Part shown: positions 1 through 9,489 of the stretch, piece after piece | Layout: each line of letters opens with the position of its first letter | Position numbering within the stretch: the first letter of the stretch is position 1 | Source of the DNA: Humibacter ginsenosidimutans | GTDB lineage: Bacteria > Actinomycetota > Actinomycetes > Actinomycetales > Microbacteriaceae | Assembly (NCBI RefSeq): GCF_007859675.1 | Contig: NZ_CP042305.1 | Span: 1,302,001-1,366,000, forward strand | Reading direction: 5' to 3' | Length of the DNA: 64,000 nt | The notes under the pieces: generated by a model | What the model saw: only the letters and a program-made list of their open reading frames with translations | Databases searched by the model: none | Told to the model about the DNA's origin: nothing | Translations under genes and position numbers: made by a program

Positions 1-1
1 C

Positions 2-559
2 GAGGTCGAGATCGGCGTCGTCGGCGGCGAAGAAGACGGCGTGAAGCACGAAGGCACCAACGAGGCCCTGTACACGACGGTCGGCGACGTGACCAAGGCC
101 GTCGAGGCCCTGGGCCTCGGCGAGAACGGCCGCTACATCGCGGCGCTCACGTTCGGCAACGTGCACGGCGTCTACAAGCCGGGCAACGTCAAGCTGCGCC
201 CCGAGCTGCTCGGCGAGATCCAGGCCGGCATCGCGGAGAAGTTCGGCACCGGCCCCAAGCCGCTCGACCTCGTCTTCCACGGCGGCTCCGGCTCGACCGA
301 CGAGGAGATCGCGGCGGCGGTCGCCAACGGCGTCATCAAGATGAACATCGACACCGACACGCAGTACGCCTTCACCCGTTCGGTCGCCGGCTACATGCTC
401 AGCAACTACGACGGCGTGCTCAAGATCGACGGCGAGGTCGGCAACAAGAAGCAGTACGACCCGCGCGCATGGGGCAAGGTCGCAGAGACCGCCATGGCGC
501 AGCGCGTCATCGAGGCCACGCAGCAGCTGGGCTCGGCGGGCAAGTCGCTCGGTGCCTGA
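2..559 (+). CDS. fbaA: Class II fructose-bisphosphate aldolase, C-terminal part
   Basis: This is the last 185 codons of a class II, zinc-dependent fructose-1,6-bisphosphate aldolase, which interconverts fructose 1,6-bisphosphate with dihydroxyacetone phosphate and glyceraldehyde 3-phosphate in glycolysis. The reading frame is open from the window edge, so the first half lies outside. Visible landmarks are GNVHGVYKPG, whose histidine is a metal ligand in the family, then FHGGSGS with a second metal-binding histidine, then KMNIDTDTQ, which holds the asparagine that contacts substrate. The C-terminal helix ends in GKSLGA. A strong hairpin follows the stop. The call is secure; only the N-terminus is missing. 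Confidence 0.95.
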   Translation, partial: EVEIGVVGGEEDGVKHEGTNEALYTTVGDVTKAVEALGLGENGRYIAALTFGNVHGVYKPGNVKLRPELLGEIQAGIAEKFGTGPKPLDLVFHGGSGSTDEEIAAAVANGVIKMNIDTDTQYAFTRSVAGYMLSNYDGVLKIDGEVGNKKQYDPRAWGKVAETAMAQRVIEATQQLGSAGKSLGA

Positions 560-584
560 CCGAAGCTCAGCACGGCTCCACATG

Positions 585-620
585 ACGGATGCCTCGTCCC
601 GGCCGGGGCGAGGCATCCGT
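585..620 (+). terminator. Hairpin terminator after fbaA
   Basis: A perfect 12-bp inverted repeat (ACGGATGCCTCG and its complement) with a C/G-rich loop begins 26 bases after the aldolase stop. There is no T-run, as is common for actinobacterial terminators. It lies between two convergent genes, so it may serve both. Confidence 0.7.
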
Positions 621-640
621 CGTCTGCAGACTCAAAGCCG

Positions 641-1233
641 TCAACCGCCGCTCTGCGTGTAGAAGCTGACGAACGCGGGATCGTGCAACGCGAGGATCGT
701 CGCCATCAACGCGCTCGTGAACACGGCGAGGATGCCCGCGGCGAGCGGAATCCAGAACGCGATCCTGCCGCGCAGGATGCTCCAGGCCGCGAGCGCCGCC
801 GCCGCAACCCACAGCACGACGAAGACACCGGCCGTCACATAGCCGAGCGTCGTCGTGAGCTCGGTGGCTTTGTAGTCCCCAGCGATGCCGAAGGCCCGGT
901 ACATGGTGTCGATCTGCGCCACGAGCGAGCTCGTTCCGGAGAAGGCCCCGATCACGTCGTAGAGCCCGAGCACCAGCAGCGCGATCGTCGCTATGCGATC
1001 GAACGGATGCCGCATCGACGGTGCTGCGGGCCCGGCCGCTCCCCGGGCGCCGCCGGCGGCACCGGTCGGCCAGAGGCATCCGTCTGACCTCCGACCGGTG
1101 CGACCTGATCGGGTTCGGGTTCCGGCGGCGCATAGTGCGGATTGAGCTCCGGGGACTTGATGGCCGCACGCTGTTGCTCCGGCGTCGCGTACTCGCCGTA
1201 CTGCGGCTTCGGCCGCCCCGCGTCTCCACTCAT
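641..1233 (-). pseudogene. DUF6264 membrane protein, frameshifted
   Basis: Two frames together make one DUF6264-like protein of Microbacteriaceae. The first frame starts at the ATG at 1233, which overlaps the ispH stop as ATGA. It gives a Pro-rich cytoplasmic leader beginning [21 protein letters not shown] and running to about PGERPGP. The second frame (from about 1030 down to 641) continues as AAPSMRHPFDRIATIALLVLG, followed by about three membrane helices. Restoring one G in the GGG run opposite 1031-1033 joins the frames without a stop. Internal initiation at 1015 could give a leaderless 124-residue membrane part. Function is unknown. A consensus error is at least as likely as real decay. 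Confidence 0.7.
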
Positions 1234-2288
1234 CGCTCGTGACCTCCGAGCGCCCTGGCGTCCTGCCGCCCGTTCTCGTCGCGGCGAAGCTCCTTCGGCA
1301 GCGAGAAACGCAGGTCTTCCTCCGCGGTCTGCACGATTTCGACGTCGTCGTACCCGGCGCCGGCGAGAGCGTCGAGCACCTGTTGCACGAGCACCTCCGG
1401 CACGGATGCCCCGCTCGTCACCCCGACGCTCGACACGCCGTCGAGCCATTCCTGCCGGATCTCGTCGGCGTAGTCCACCCGGTGCGCGGCCTTGGCCCCT
1501 GCCTCCTTCGCCACCTCGACGAGTCGCACCGAGTTGGACGAGTTGGCCGAGCCGACGACGATCACCAGGTCGGCCTGCTGTGCGACCTTCTTGATCGCCA
1601 CCTGGCGATTCTGGGTGGCGTAGCAGATGTCGTCGCTGGGCGGGTCGGCCAGGTGCGGAAAACGCTCGCGCAGCAGGCGAACGGTCTCCATGGTCTCGTC
1701 GACCGAGAGCGTGGTCTGCGAGAGCCAGACCACCCGCTCGGGATCACGCACCTGGATGCGCTCCACATCGGCCGGTCCGTTGACCAACGTGACGTGGTCG
1801 GGCGCTTCGCCGGCTGTTCCCTCGACCTCTTCGTGCCCCGCGTGGCCGATCAGGAGGATCTCGTAGTCGTCGCGGGCGAACCGCACGGCCTCACGGTGCA
1901 CCTTCGTGACCAGGGGGCAGGTCGCATCGATCGCGAGCAGCCCGCGATCGGCCGCGGCCTGAACCACGGAGGGCGCGACACCGTGTGCGCTGAACACGAC
2001 GTGGGCACCCTCGGGCACCTCGTCGACTTCGTCGACGAAGATCGCGCCGCTCTTCTCGAGCATCGAGACGACATGGATGTTGTGCACGATCTGCTTGCGC
2101 ACATAGACCGGAGCACCATAGCGCTCGAGGGCCTTCTCGACGGCGACCACGGCTCTGTCCACACCCGCGCAGTATCCACGGGGAGCTGCCAACAGCACGC
2201 GTTTGGGTCCGGGGGCCGGGGTATTCTGAAGCCTGCCCTTGACGCCCGGGACGCGCGGCATCGCCAGGTCGATCGTCGTGTCACTCAC
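1230..2288 (-). CDS. ispH: 4-hydroxy-3-methylbut-2-enyl diphosphate reductase
   Basis: IspH (LytB) catalyses the last step of the MEP isoprenoid pathway, reducing HMBPP to IPP and DMAPP with a [4Fe-4S] cluster. The three conserved cluster cysteines are at about residues 40 (PRGYCAG), 124 (DATCPLV) and 222 (DICYATQ). SAHGV and VTSGASVPE are also present. I chose the GTG at 2288, which reads [16 protein letters not shown] and gives 352 residues, the usual length; an upstream ATG would run into xseA. The gene is divergent from xseA with 40 bases between starts, and its stop overlaps the DUF6264 start. Confidence 0.96.
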   Translation of the reverse strand: MSDTTIDLAMPRVPGVKGRLQNTPAPGPKRVLLAAPRGYCAGVDRAVVAVEKALERYGAPVYVRKQIVHNIHVVSMLEKSGAIFVDEVDEVPEGAHVVFSAHGVAPSVVQAAADRGLLAIDATCPLVTKVHREAVRFARDDYEILLIGHAGHEEVEGTAGEAPDHVTLVNGPADVERIQVRDPERVVWLSQTTLSVDETMETVRLLRERFPHLADPPSDDICYATQNRQVAIKKVAQQADLVIVVGSANSSNSVRLVEVAKEAGAKAAHRVDYADEIRQEWLDGVSSVGVTSGASVPEVLVQQVLDALAGAGYDDVEIVQTAEEDLRFSLPKELRRDENGRQDARALGGHER

Positions 2289-2328
2289 AGGCCTCAGTCT
2301 AGGTTCAGCGCTACGGAGGGAACTGAGC

Positions 2329-3573
2329 GTGCCGGATGCCCTGCCCACGGCCGAGACGCCGTGGCCGGTCGCCATTCTGGCCGGCAAGCTCCGTGACTAC
2401 ATCGACCGTCTCGGCAGCGTCTGGGTCGAGGGCGAGATCACCCAGTGGGGCGTCTCCGGCGGCAATGTATACGGCAAGCTCAAGGACCTCGAGGCCGAGG
2501 CCACCATCTCCTTCACCATCTGGTCGTCGACGCGCGCCAAGATCCCCGCCGACCTGAAGCAGGGCGACAGGGTGGTGGCCCTGATCAAGCCGAACTACTG
2601 GTTCAAGGGCGGCACGCTCACCATGCAGGTCTACGACATGCGCCACGTGGGCCTCGGCGATCTTCTCGAACGACTCGAACGGCTGCGTACCCAACTGCGC
2701 CAAGAAGGCCTCTTCGAGGCGAGCCGCAAGAAGGTGCTGCCGTTTCTCCCGCACTGCATCGGACTTGTCACAGGCAAGGACTCCGACGCGGAGAAGGATG
2801 TGCTGCGCAACGCGCAGCTGCGTTGGCCGGCCGTGCGATTCCGTGTGAGGCATGCCGCGGTGCAGGGCGACAGGGCTGCGGGCGATGTGGCCGCGGGCAT
2901 CCGCGAGCTCGACCTCGATCCCGAGGTCGACGTCATCATCGTCGCCCGCGGCGGCGGCGACTTCCAGAACCTGCTGCCGTTCAGCGACGAGGCACTGGTG
3001 CGCACCGCAGCGGCGTGCTCGACGCCGCTGGTCAGCGCGATCGGCCACGAGAACGACAGGCCGCTGCTCGACGATGTCGCCGATCTGCGGGCATCCACCC
3101 CCACCGATGCCGCCAAGCGGGTCGTGCCCGACGTCGCGGAAGAGCTGCTGCGCGTTCAGCAGGCATCCACGCGCATGAGCGTGCGGGTCACGGCGCTGCT
3201 GAACCACGAGGTCGACCGCATCGCCCAGCTGCGCTCGCGTCCCGTGCTGTCATCGCACGGGTGGATCGTCGAATCGCGTGCCGAGGAGCTCACGCGCTAC
3301 GTCGCCCGCGGGGCCGAGCTCATGGAACGCTGCGTCGAGAGAGCGGAGAACGCCACCCGCGAGCTGGTTGTGCGACTGCGCGCCCTGTCCCCGCAGAGCA
3401 CGCTCGACCGCGGGTACGCCATCGCGCACGGGCCGAACGGTCTGGTGCGCGGCCCGGACGATGCGCCGGAGGGCTCGGCGCTCGTGCTGACGCTCGCCGA
3501 GGGCAGGCTCGGCGCCCGTTCGACGGGCATCCCGTCCCCGGAGCAGGCCGACGCCGGACTCTCCCCAGCCTGA
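2329..3573 (+). CDS. xseA: Exodeoxyribonuclease VII large subunit
   Basis: This is the large, catalytic subunit of exonuclease VII, which degrades single-stranded DNA and acts in mismatch repair and recombination. The N-terminal OB-fold (about residues 10-100, with [10 protein letters not shown]) binds DNA. The central domain carries [14 protein letters not shown] and [13 protein letters not shown], which are hallmark motifs. A helical C-terminal region ends with the DRGYAI segment. The GTG at 2329 is preceded eight bases upstream by a strong GGAGGG ribosome site, giving 414 residues. The small subunit xseB follows 46 bases downstream. Confidence 0.96.
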   Translation: MPDALPTAETPWPVAILAGKLRDYIDRLGSVWVEGEITQWGVSGGNVYGKLKDLEAEATISFTIWSSTRAKIPADLKQGDRVVALIKPNYWFKGGTLTMQVYDMRHVGLGDLLERLERLRTQLRQEGLFEASRKKVLPFLPHCIGLVTGKDSDAEKDVLRNAQLRWPAVRFRVRHAAVQGDRAAGDVAAGIRELDLDPEVDVIIVARGGGDFQNLLPFSDEALVRTAAACSTPLVSAIGHENDRPLLDDVADLRASTPTDAAKRVVPDVAEELLRVQQASTRMSVRVTALLNHEVDRIAQLRSRPVLSSHGWIVESRAEELTRYVARGAELMERCVERAENATRELVVRLRALSPQSTLDRGYAIAHGPNGLVRGPDDAPEGSALVLTLAEGRLGARSTGIPSPEQADAGLSPA

Positions 3574-3606
3574 AGGCACACAGCCGATCCCCGGCGACCC
3601 GATACG

Positions 3607-3612
3607 TAGAAT
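3607..3612 (+). promoter_or_regulatory. Possible -10 element giving a leaderless xseB transcript
   Basis: TAGAAT matches an actinobacterial -10 box and lies only seven bases before the ATG at 3620. That spacing would make the mRNA start at or near the first codon. No convincing -35 was found. It argues for the ATG at 3620 rather than the one at 3611, which falls inside the box. Confidence 0.35.
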
Positions 3613-3619
3613 GGATGCC

Positions 3620-3880
3620 ATGCCCTCCGATCTCCCCGGTGAATCCGGCGTCGCCGAATTGACCTATGAGCAGGCTCGGGACGAACTGATCCAAGTGGTG
3701 TCGCGTCTCGAACAGGGCACGCCGACCCTCGAGGAGTCGCTGGCGCTGTGGGAGCGAGGCGAGTCCCTCGCCCGCCGTTGCGAAGAGTGGCTGATCGGAG
3801 CGAAGGCGCGCCTGGATGCCGCACGCGCCGGCGCGACGCAGGCCGGCCAGGTGGGCGACGACACCGGAGACGTGGCCTGA
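3620..3880 (+). CDS. xseB: Exodeoxyribonuclease VII small subunit
   Basis: This is the small subunit of exonuclease VII, a short helical protein that binds the XseA C-terminal helices. It has the family signature [20 protein letters not shown] followed by [12 protein letters not shown], which form two amphipathic helices; an Ala/Gly-rich acidic tail follows. From the ATG at 3620 it is 86 residues, usual for the family; an ATG nine bases earlier is possible. It lies directly after xseA and four bases before the next gene. Confidence 0.93.
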   Translation: MPSDLPGESGVAELTYEQARDELIQVVSRLEQGTPTLEESLALWERGESLARRCEEWLIGAKARLDAARAGATQAGQVGDDTGDVA

Positions 3881-3884
3881 CCCG

Positions 3885-4535
3885 ATGGCGAGGAACGAGC
3901 ATCCCGTCGTCGCAGAACTCGGGCGACCCGAGACCGCGGCGGAGACCGCCACACGCAAGGCGCAGGCTTCCGCCGACCATCGCCGCAGGCAGACGGTCAA
4001 CAACCTGATCTACTCGCTGCTGGCCACCCTGGGCCTCGTGGTCGTGATCGTGCTCATGGTGCCACGCGCTCAGCCCGACGCCACTCCCGACATCGACTAC
4101 GCGAAGATCGCGGCGCAGGGGGCGGGAGTGGAGCCCGATCCACTGCTCACGCCCCATCTGTCGAAGAGCTGGACCTCGAACTCCGCAGAGTTGCGGCAGC
4201 AGACTCAGGATCAGGTCGACGAGTGGTACATCGGGCTCATCACGCCGTCGAAGCAGTACATCGGTCTCACCCAGGGCTTCGATGCGAACGCGACCTGGCT
4301 CGCCGACCAGGTGGCGAACACGCACTCCGTCTCCACCACGGAGATCGACGGCATCACCTGGAGCATCTACGACAACCGCGACTCCAGCCGTGACGTCGGC
4401 GACGCGCAATATGCGCTGTCGACGAAGCAGGGCAAGAGCACCGTCGTGCTGTACGGCACAGCGTCGAACGCGGAATTCCAGACGCTGGCGAAGTCCGTCA
4501 GTTCCCAACTCAACAAGGATGCGAAGGGTCATTGA
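3885..4535 (+). CDS. DUF4245 membrane-anchored protein
   Basis: This is a 216-residue protein of the actinobacterial DUF4245 family. A polar N-terminal segment (1-40) is followed by one transmembrane helix (about 43-62, LIYSLLATLGLVVVIVLMV). The rest is an extracytoplasmic domain containing DEWYIGLITPS and DGITWSIYDNRD. No enzymatic motif is visible and the role is unknown. It starts four bases after xseB, and its stop overlaps the carbonic anhydrase ATG (TGATG). It therefore belongs to the xseAB transcription unit. Confidence 0.8.
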   Translation: MARNEHPVVAELGRPETAAETATRKAQASADHRRRQTVNNLIYSLLATLGLVVVIVLMVPRAQPDATPDIDYAKIAAQGAGVEPDPLLTPHLSKSWTSNSAELRQQTQDQVDEWYIGLITPSKQYIGLTQGFDANATWLADQVANTHSVSTTEIDGITWSIYDNRDSSRDVGDAQYALSTKQGKSTVVLYGTASNAEFQTLAKSVSSQLNKDAKGH

Positions 4536-5164
4536 TGACGAACACGAGCCCGGCACGAGCATGGTCGCAGCTGCAGGCAGGCAACGCACGCTTCATCGCG
4601 GGGGCGCCGCTGCACCCGCACCAGGATGCCGAGCGACGTGCGCAGACCGCGGGCTCGCAGGCTCCGGTGGCGACGGTGTTCGGCTGCAGCGACTCGCGTC
4701 TCGCCGCGGAGATCATCTTCGACCTCGGTCTCGGTGACGCCTTCGTCATCCGCAATGCCGGGCAGGTGATCTCGGAGTCGGTGCTCGGTTCGATCGAGTA
4801 CGCGGTGGCCGTGCTGCACGTGCCGCTCCTCGTCGTGATGAGCCACGACAGCTGCGGCGCCGTGCGTGCCGCCATCGATTCCGCCGCCCCCGACGCCGAC
4901 CGCCTTCCGCCGCACATCGCCGACCTCATCGCGCCGATCGTTCCGGCAGTGCGTCGCGTCGCCGGTGACGAGGTGGCAGACCCGAGCACTGTCGACTCCT
5001 CCGAGGTCGCCCGTGAGCACGTCAAAGACACCATCAGCGAACTGCTTCGACGCAGCGAGCTCACCGCCCAGGCCGTCGCCGACGGCGAGCTGGCCATCAT
5101 CGGCGCCAACTACCGACTCAGCGACGGCACCGTCACCTCGCACCTCGTTGTCGGCGAGGTCTGA
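4535..5164 (+). CDS. Beta-class carbonic anhydrase
   Basis: This cytoplasmic zinc enzyme interconverts CO2 and bicarbonate. Ligands expected for the beta class are present: Cys51 with Asp53 and Arg55 in CSDSR, and His104 with Cys107 in SHDSCG. The fold also shows VIRNAGQV and SIEYAV. It is 209 residues, normal for a plant/bacterial-type beta enzyme. I chose the ATG at 4535, which overlaps the preceding stop; a TTG one codon upstream is possible. Confidence 0.94.
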   Translation: MTNTSPARAWSQLQAGNARFIAGAPLHPHQDAERRAQTAGSQAPVATVFGCSDSRLAAEIIFDLGLGDAFVIRNAGQVISESVLGSIEYAVAVLHVPLLVVMSHDSCGAVRAAIDSAAPDADRLPPHIADLIAPIVPAVRRVAGDEVADPSTVDSSEVAREHVKDTISELLRRSELTAQAVADGELAIIGANYRLSDGTVTSHLVVGEV

Positions 5165-5226
5165 CGGGGACGACCGAACCGCGACCACGACGCACCACAA
5201 CCACGACACCACAAGGGATCACACGA

Positions 5227-6648
5227 ATGGACAGCCATAATCCCGGCGACGACGCCGAGTTCCGCATCGAGCACGACACCATGGGCGAGGTACGGGTTCC
5301 CCGTGACGCCCTCTACAGCGCACAGACGCAGCGCGCGGTGGAGAACTTCCCGATCTCCGGTTCGCGCCTCGAGTCCGCGCAGATCGCCGCCCTGGCACGC
5401 ATCAAGAAGTCAGCAGCCCTCGCGAACGCCGAGCTCGGTGTTCTCGACAGCGATGTCGCCGACGCCATCGCGGCCAGCGCCGACGAGGTGATCACGGGGG
5501 TGCACGACGACGAGTTCCCGATCGACGTGTACCAGACCGGCAGCGGCACCTCCTCGAACATGAACATGAACGAGGTGCTCGCCACGCTCGCGTCGCGTCG
5601 CCTCGGTCGCGCGGTGCACCCCAACGACCACGTCAACGCTTCACAGTCCTCGAACGATGTGTTCCCGACCTCGGTGCACATCGCGGTGACCGGCGCGCTG
5701 ATCGACGACCTGATCCCCGCGCTCGACCATCTGGCCGTCGCCTTCGAGGAGAAGGCGGAGCTCTGGAAAGACGCCGTCAAGTCGGGCCGCACGCACCTGA
5801 TGGATGCCACGCCCGTCACGCTCGGCCAGGAGTTCGGCGGCTACGCGGCGCAGATGCGCCTCGGCATCGAGCGTGTGCAGTCGGCTCTCGCCCGAGTGGC
5901 CGAGGTCCCGCTCGGCGGCACCGCGGTCGGCACCGGCATCAACACGCCTGCCGGCTTCCCGCAGCTCGTGATCAAGCTCCTCACGCAGGAGACCGAGCTG
6001 CCGATCACGGAGGCGCGCAACCACTTCGAGGCGCAGGCCAACCGCGACGGTCTGGTGGAGGCATCCGGTGCGCTGCGCACCATCGCGGTGAGCCTCACCA
6101 AGATCTGCAACGACCTGCGCTGGATGGGCTCCGGACCGAACACGGGTCTCGGCGAGCTGCACATCCCCGACCTGCAGCCCGGCTCATCGATCATGCCCGG
6201 CAAGGTGAACCCGGTCATCCCGGAGGCGACGCTCATGGTCGCTGCGCGGGTGATCGGCAACGACGCCACGATCGCATGGAGCGGCGCGTCGGGAGCATTC
6301 GAGCTCAACGTGGCCATCCCGGTGATGGGAACGGCGCTGCTCGAGTCGATCCGCCTGCTGAGCAACGCCACGCGCACGCTCGCCGACAAGACGGTGCGCG
6401 GCCTCGAGGCCAATCTCGAGCGCGCCCGCGCGCTGGCCGAATCGTCGCCGTCGATCGTGACGCCGCTCAACAAGATCATCGGCTACGAGGCCGCCGCCAA
6501 GATCGCCAAGCACTCGGTGGCCCAGGGCATCACGGTGCGCGATGCCGTGATCGACCTCGGCTTCGTCGAGCGCGGCGAGGTCACCCTCGAGCAGCTCGAC
6601 ACGGCGCTCGACGTGCTGAGCATGACCACGCCGCCTTCGGCTGAGTAG
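5227..6648 (+). CDS. fumC: Class II fumarate hydratase
   Basis: Fumarase C converts fumarate to L-malate in the TCA cycle without an iron-sulfur cluster. The superfamily signature [11 protein letters not shown] begins at residue 319. [22 protein letters not shown] and SGRTHLMDA form the rest of the active-site regions. At 473 residues it is full length. It stands 62 bases after the carbonic anhydrase gene, in an A/C-rich spacer, and is followed by a strong hairpin. Confidence 0.97.
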   Translation: MDSHNPGDDAEFRIEHDTMGEVRVPRDALYSAQTQRAVENFPISGSRLESAQIAALARIKKSAALANAELGVLDSDVADAIAASADEVITGVHDDEFPIDVYQTGSGTSSNMNMNEVLATLASRRLGRAVHPNDHVNASQSSNDVFPTSVHIAVTGALIDDLIPALDHLAVAFEEKAELWKDAVKSGRTHLMDATPVTLGQEFGGYAAQMRLGIERVQSALARVAEVPLGGTAVGTGINTPAGFPQLVIKLLTQETELPITEARNHFEAQANRDGLVEASGALRTIAVSLTKICNDLRWMGSGPNTGLGELHIPDLQPGSSIMPGKVNPVIPEATLMVAARVIGNDATIAWSGASGAFELNVAIPVMGTALLESIRLLSNATRTLADKTVRGLEANLERARALAESSPSIVTPLNKIIGYEAAAKIAKHSVAQGITVRDAVIDLGFVERGEVTLEQLDTALDVLSMTTPPSAE

Positions 6649-6661
6649 CTTCACTCTTCAC

Positions 6662-6709
6662 CGCAACGGCCCGGCCGCCCACGTTCTCGTGGGTCGCCGG
6701 GCCGTTGCG
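6662..6709. terminator. Bidirectional hairpin terminator
   Basis: A 14-bp perfect stem (CGCAACGGCCCGGC and its complement) around a 20-base loop lies 14 bases after fumC and two bases beyond the stop of the convergent prepilin peptidase gene. It could end both transcripts. Confidence 0.7.
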
Positions 6710-6711
6710 TG

Positions 6712-7278
6712 TCAGCCGAGCACGAGCAGCAGGGCCGTGGATGCCCAGAACCCGCCGAGCAGATAGGGCCCGAACGCGATGCTCCCGCCCCTTCCGCCCG
6801 TGGCAAGACCCACCATCGCGACGGCTCCACCGAACAGAAAGCCGAGCACCACTGCTCCGACGACCACGACGAACGACACCGCGCCACCCGCGAGCGCCAA
6901 TACCGCGGCCAGCTTCACGTCGCCCATGCCCATGCCGCCGGCCAGGGCGAGCAGAGCGAAGAACGCCGTCACGCCACAGGCGGCCGCGGCGGTTCCCACC
7001 GGAACCGTCCCGCCCGCGAGCCAGCCGAACACCGTCCCGACCGCGGCGAACGCCATGCCCGGCAGCACCAGGGCGTTCGGCAGCCGATGCTCGGCCAGAT
7101 CGATGCGGCACAGCTCAGGGGTGACGAACGCGAGGTAGAGGAATCCGACGAGTTCGAAGCGCACGCCGACGACGGTCAGGCTGACCACGACGAGCAGCAC
7201 CGAGAGCGATCCCTGCCAGACGAACCGTCCCGTGAGACTCGCGGGCGTACGTGAAGACGACGGCGCGGAAGCTGACAC
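6712..7278 (-). CDS. A24 family prepilin peptidase
   Basis: This is an aspartic membrane protease related to TadV/CpaA and the catalytic part of PilD, which removes leader peptides from type IV or Flp/Tad prepilins. Two aspartates expected in the family are visible, in CRIDLAEHRLPN and in GMGMGDVKLA. About six hydrophobic helices are present and the N-terminal methylase domain is absent. The GTG at 7278 gives 188 residues; an ATG at 7326 is possible but adds a basic, unconserved stretch. No pilus genes lie nearby, so the substrate is not evident. Confidence 0.85.
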   Translation of the reverse strand: MSASAPSSSRTPASLTGRFVWQGSLSVLLVVVSLTVVGVRFELVGFLYLAFVTPELCRIDLAEHRLPNALVLPGMAFAAVGTVFGWLAGGTVPVGTAAAACGVTAFFALLALAGGMGMGDVKLAAVLALAGGAVSFVVVVGAVVLGFLFGGAVAMVGLATGGRGGSIAFGPYLLGGFWASTALLLVLG

Positions 7279-7333
7279 ACGGCGACCGTAGCGGGGCCGC
7301 CGTGCCTCCGCTTGCGTTATGCACAAGCGGAGC

Positions 7334-8722
7334 TCAGACCCTCGCCAAGTCGTCGTCTGGGATCGGTGCGATGTTGTGGTTCGACCGGAACAGGTTCTGC
7401 GGATCGAACTGCCTCTTCACCGCGCGAAGCCGTGACAGCGTCGCCGCCGGGTAGGCGGAGGCAGTGGCCTCCGGGCCCGACTCCCCGAGGAAGTTCAGAT
7501 ACGCCGCACCGCCGACGCCCAGGCTTGCGGCAGTCGACTCGGCCCAGTCCCGCCCTGCATTCGCTCGACCGGAGTCGAGGTCGGCCGCGCCGATGGTGGC
7601 CATGAGCGCCCGGCCCCGATGGGCGAAGGCGGTGGCATCCGGTTCGACTCGGGCGATGGCGGCGCCCATGGGCCGCAGGTTCAGCACCGCCGTCGCCGTC
7701 GGGGCGCCGTGGATCGCGTCGAGCGCCGCCCCGGCGAGCGCGTCGTCGACGCCGTCGAAGAAGCCGGTGCGCTGCGTGGTTCGGACCCCTGAGAGCGGTG
7801 GCGCCACGGCGAACAACGCAGAGTACTGCTGCCGACGAACCAGATCGGCGAGCACGCGGCCCGCCGAACGGAACGGGGCGAGCGCGGCATCCGCCCGTTC
7901 GGGGTCGCCCGAGTGACAGAGGATCGCGATCACGATCGGTGTGCCGTGTCGCTCGGGCGGCAGGAACGGGGCGGGCGGAGCCTTCATGACGTTGATCATC
8001 AGCGACAACTCGTCAGGCGCCTCTGCGGCGGCCGCGACCAGCGCACTGACCGTTCGCGGGTCGGGCTCGAAGGCGAGGATGCCGCCGGTGACGATGCCCG
8101 CCTCGGAGAGCCGAAGCCGAAGGCGGGTCACGACGCCGAAGTTGCCTCCGCCGCCACGCAACGCCCAGAAGAGATCGGCGTTCGCGGTCTCGGATGCCTC
8201 GACCAGACTCCCGTCTGCCAGCACGACCTCCGCGCTCAGCATGTTGTCGACCGTGAGCCCGTCGCGACGACTGAGAAAGCCGATGCCGCCGCCGAGCGCG
8301 ATCCCCGGCACGCCGACCGACGCGGTGTCGCCGAATCCGGTCGCCAGCCCGTGTCGCTCGGCGACCGCGGTGTACTCGCCGGCCGTCGTCCCGGCGAATG
8401 CGACGCCCACCCTGGCGGCCGGGTCCGCCTCTGCTCCGGCGAGAAGTCGCAGGTCGAGCACCAGCCCGTTCGCGACGGTGCCCTGGCGCAGATAGCCATG
8501 CCCGCCACCGCGAACCGCGAACGGAATGCCCGTGCTCGCCGCGCCCCGAACGACCGCCGACACCTCTTCCGCGTCTCGCGCACGCGCCACGAGCGCCGGC
8601 GGATCGTCGTCACCCGCGAAGACCACGGACGCCCTCTCCTCGAACTCCGCGCTCTCCCGCGTCAGGAGTCGCTTCCCCAGTCGCGGCTCCAGCAGCCTCC
8701 GTGCCTCATCGATCACATCCAT
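7334..8722 (-). CDS. FAD-binding oxidoreductase (berberine-bridge type)
   Basis: This is a flavoprotein oxidase/dehydrogenase of the PCMH family, 462 residues. The N-terminal FAD domain holds VRGGGHGYLRQG, whose histidine normally bears the covalent flavin, and SVGVPGIALGGGIGFLS. The usual cysteine before that second motif is replaced (GDTASVG), so only single-point flavin attachment is expected. The C-terminal BBE motif (RLRAVKRQFDPQNLFRSNHNI) is intact. The substrate cannot be told. ATG 8722 is preferred over an Arg-rich 24-residue extension from 8794. It diverges from a MarR regulator across repeated operator sites, which suggests it is induced by that regulator's ligand. Confidence 0.88.
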   Translation of the reverse strand: MDVIDEARRLLEPRLGKRLLTRESAEFEERASVVFAGDDDPPALVARARDAEEVSAVVRGAASTGIPFAVRGGGHGYLRQGTVANGLVLDLRLLAGAEADPAARVGVAFAGTTAGEYTAVAERHGLATGFGDTASVGVPGIALGGGIGFLSRRDGLTVDNMLSAEVVLADGSLVEASETANADLFWALRGGGGNFGVVTRLRLRLSEAGIVTGGILAFEPDPRTVSALVAAAAEAPDELSLMINVMKAPPAPFLPPERHGTPIVIAILCHSGDPERADAALAPFRSAGRVLADLVRRQQYSALFAVAPPLSGVRTTQRTGFFDGVDDALAGAALDAIHGAPTATAVLNLRPMGAAIARVEPDATAFAHRGRALMATIGAADLDSGRANAGRDWAESTAASLGVGGAAYLNFLGESGPEATASAYPAATLSRLRAVKRQFDPQNLFRSNHNIAPIPDDDLARV

Positions 8723-8798
8723 GGTTCGAGCCCTTCGTCTCTGCTCACGTCGTCTTCGCCGGGCGCGACGCTCTGATCGCGACCCGATCATCATTAAC

Positions 8799-8828
8799 TT
8801 AGACGTCTAATGATTAGATGTCCAATGA
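8799..8828. promoter_or_regulatory. Direct-repeat operator, likely MarR-type
   Basis: Two adjacent 15-bp copies, TTAGACGTCTAATGA and TTAGATGTCCAATGA, differ at two positions. The first contains the perfect palindrome TTAGACGTCTAA. They lie 76 bases upstream of the oxidoreductase start and 34 bases upstream of the regulator start. A binding site for the adjacent MarR protein is inferred, controlling both genes. Confidence 0.7.
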
Positions 8829-8862
8829 TTTCAGCTCTAAGGGAACGATTACGCTGGGAGGC

Positions 8863-9354
8863 ATGAGTTTCACCGGTGAGCGAGCCCTGGGAATGACGCT
8901 GTGGGAGACCACGCAGGTCGTGAATCGGGCGTTCGAGCGCATGCTCGCCGAAGTCGACGGCAATCGCGCGGTGTGGTTCATCCTGCTGGCGCTCGGCAGG
9001 CGGAGCCACGCGACTCAGCGCGAGCTCGCCGCCACGGTCGGCATCACGGAGGCGACGCTCACGCACCATCTCACCGCTCTCGAACGACGAGGGTGGGTGA
9101 CGCGCACGAGGGACGACCGCGATCGCCGCGTGCAACGCCTCGAGTTCACCGTGGAGGGACAGGCGGCCTTCGAGCGCATGCTGGCCGCAGCCATCCGTTT
9201 CGACCGGCTGCTCACCTCGGCCGTCGGCGAAGACCTCGACACCTTCTTCTCCGCGCTGAGCCGACTCGCCTCCGTCGCGGACGATCGCGGCGAGGGCCCT
9301 CTCCCGCCCCTCGCCGAGCTTCGTCGCGACGCAGGCGATGACGCCCCCGCCTGA
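8863..9354 (+). CDS. MarR-family transcriptional regulator
   Basis: This winged-helix repressor has 163 residues. The recognition region is TQRELAATVGITEATLTHHLTALERRGWV, followed by the wing TRTRDDRDRRVQRLEFT. N- and C-terminal helices would form the dimer interface. The ATG at 8863 has a GGGAGG site four bases upstream; an ATG at 8818 lies inside the operator repeats and is unlikely. It probably represses itself and the divergent FAD oxidoreductase. The ligand is unknown. Confidence 0.88.
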   Translation: MSFTGERALGMTLWETTQVVNRAFERMLAEVDGNRAVWFILLALGRRSHATQRELAATVGITEATLTHHLTALERRGWVTRTRDDRDRRVQRLEFTVEGQAAFERMLAAAIRFDRLLTSAVGEDLDTFFSALSRLASVADDRGEGPLPPLAELRRDAGDDAPA

Positions 9355-9430
9355 GAGTGCGTGACGGGACAGGCTCCGCGCGACATGTCACCCGCGAACA
9401 TGTCAAAGATGGGCCCGCCTCACCGCAGAC

Positions 9431-9470
9431 GACGAACCGCGCGCCGGCCCCTCTCCGGCGCGCGGTCGTC
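9431..9470. terminator. Hairpin terminator between marR and phoH
   Basis: A stem of about 16 bp (GACGA-ACCGCGCGCCGG against CCGGCGCGCGGTCGTC, one bulge) lies between two convergent genes, 20 bases below the phoH stop. Confidence 0.6.
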
Positions 9471-9489
9471 TCGCGCGGCTGACCGCCCG

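Noticed and set aside
8818..8862. Upstream ATG of the MarR gene as the true start
   Set aside because: It lies inside the operator repeat and lacks a ribosome site. The ATG at 8863 has one.
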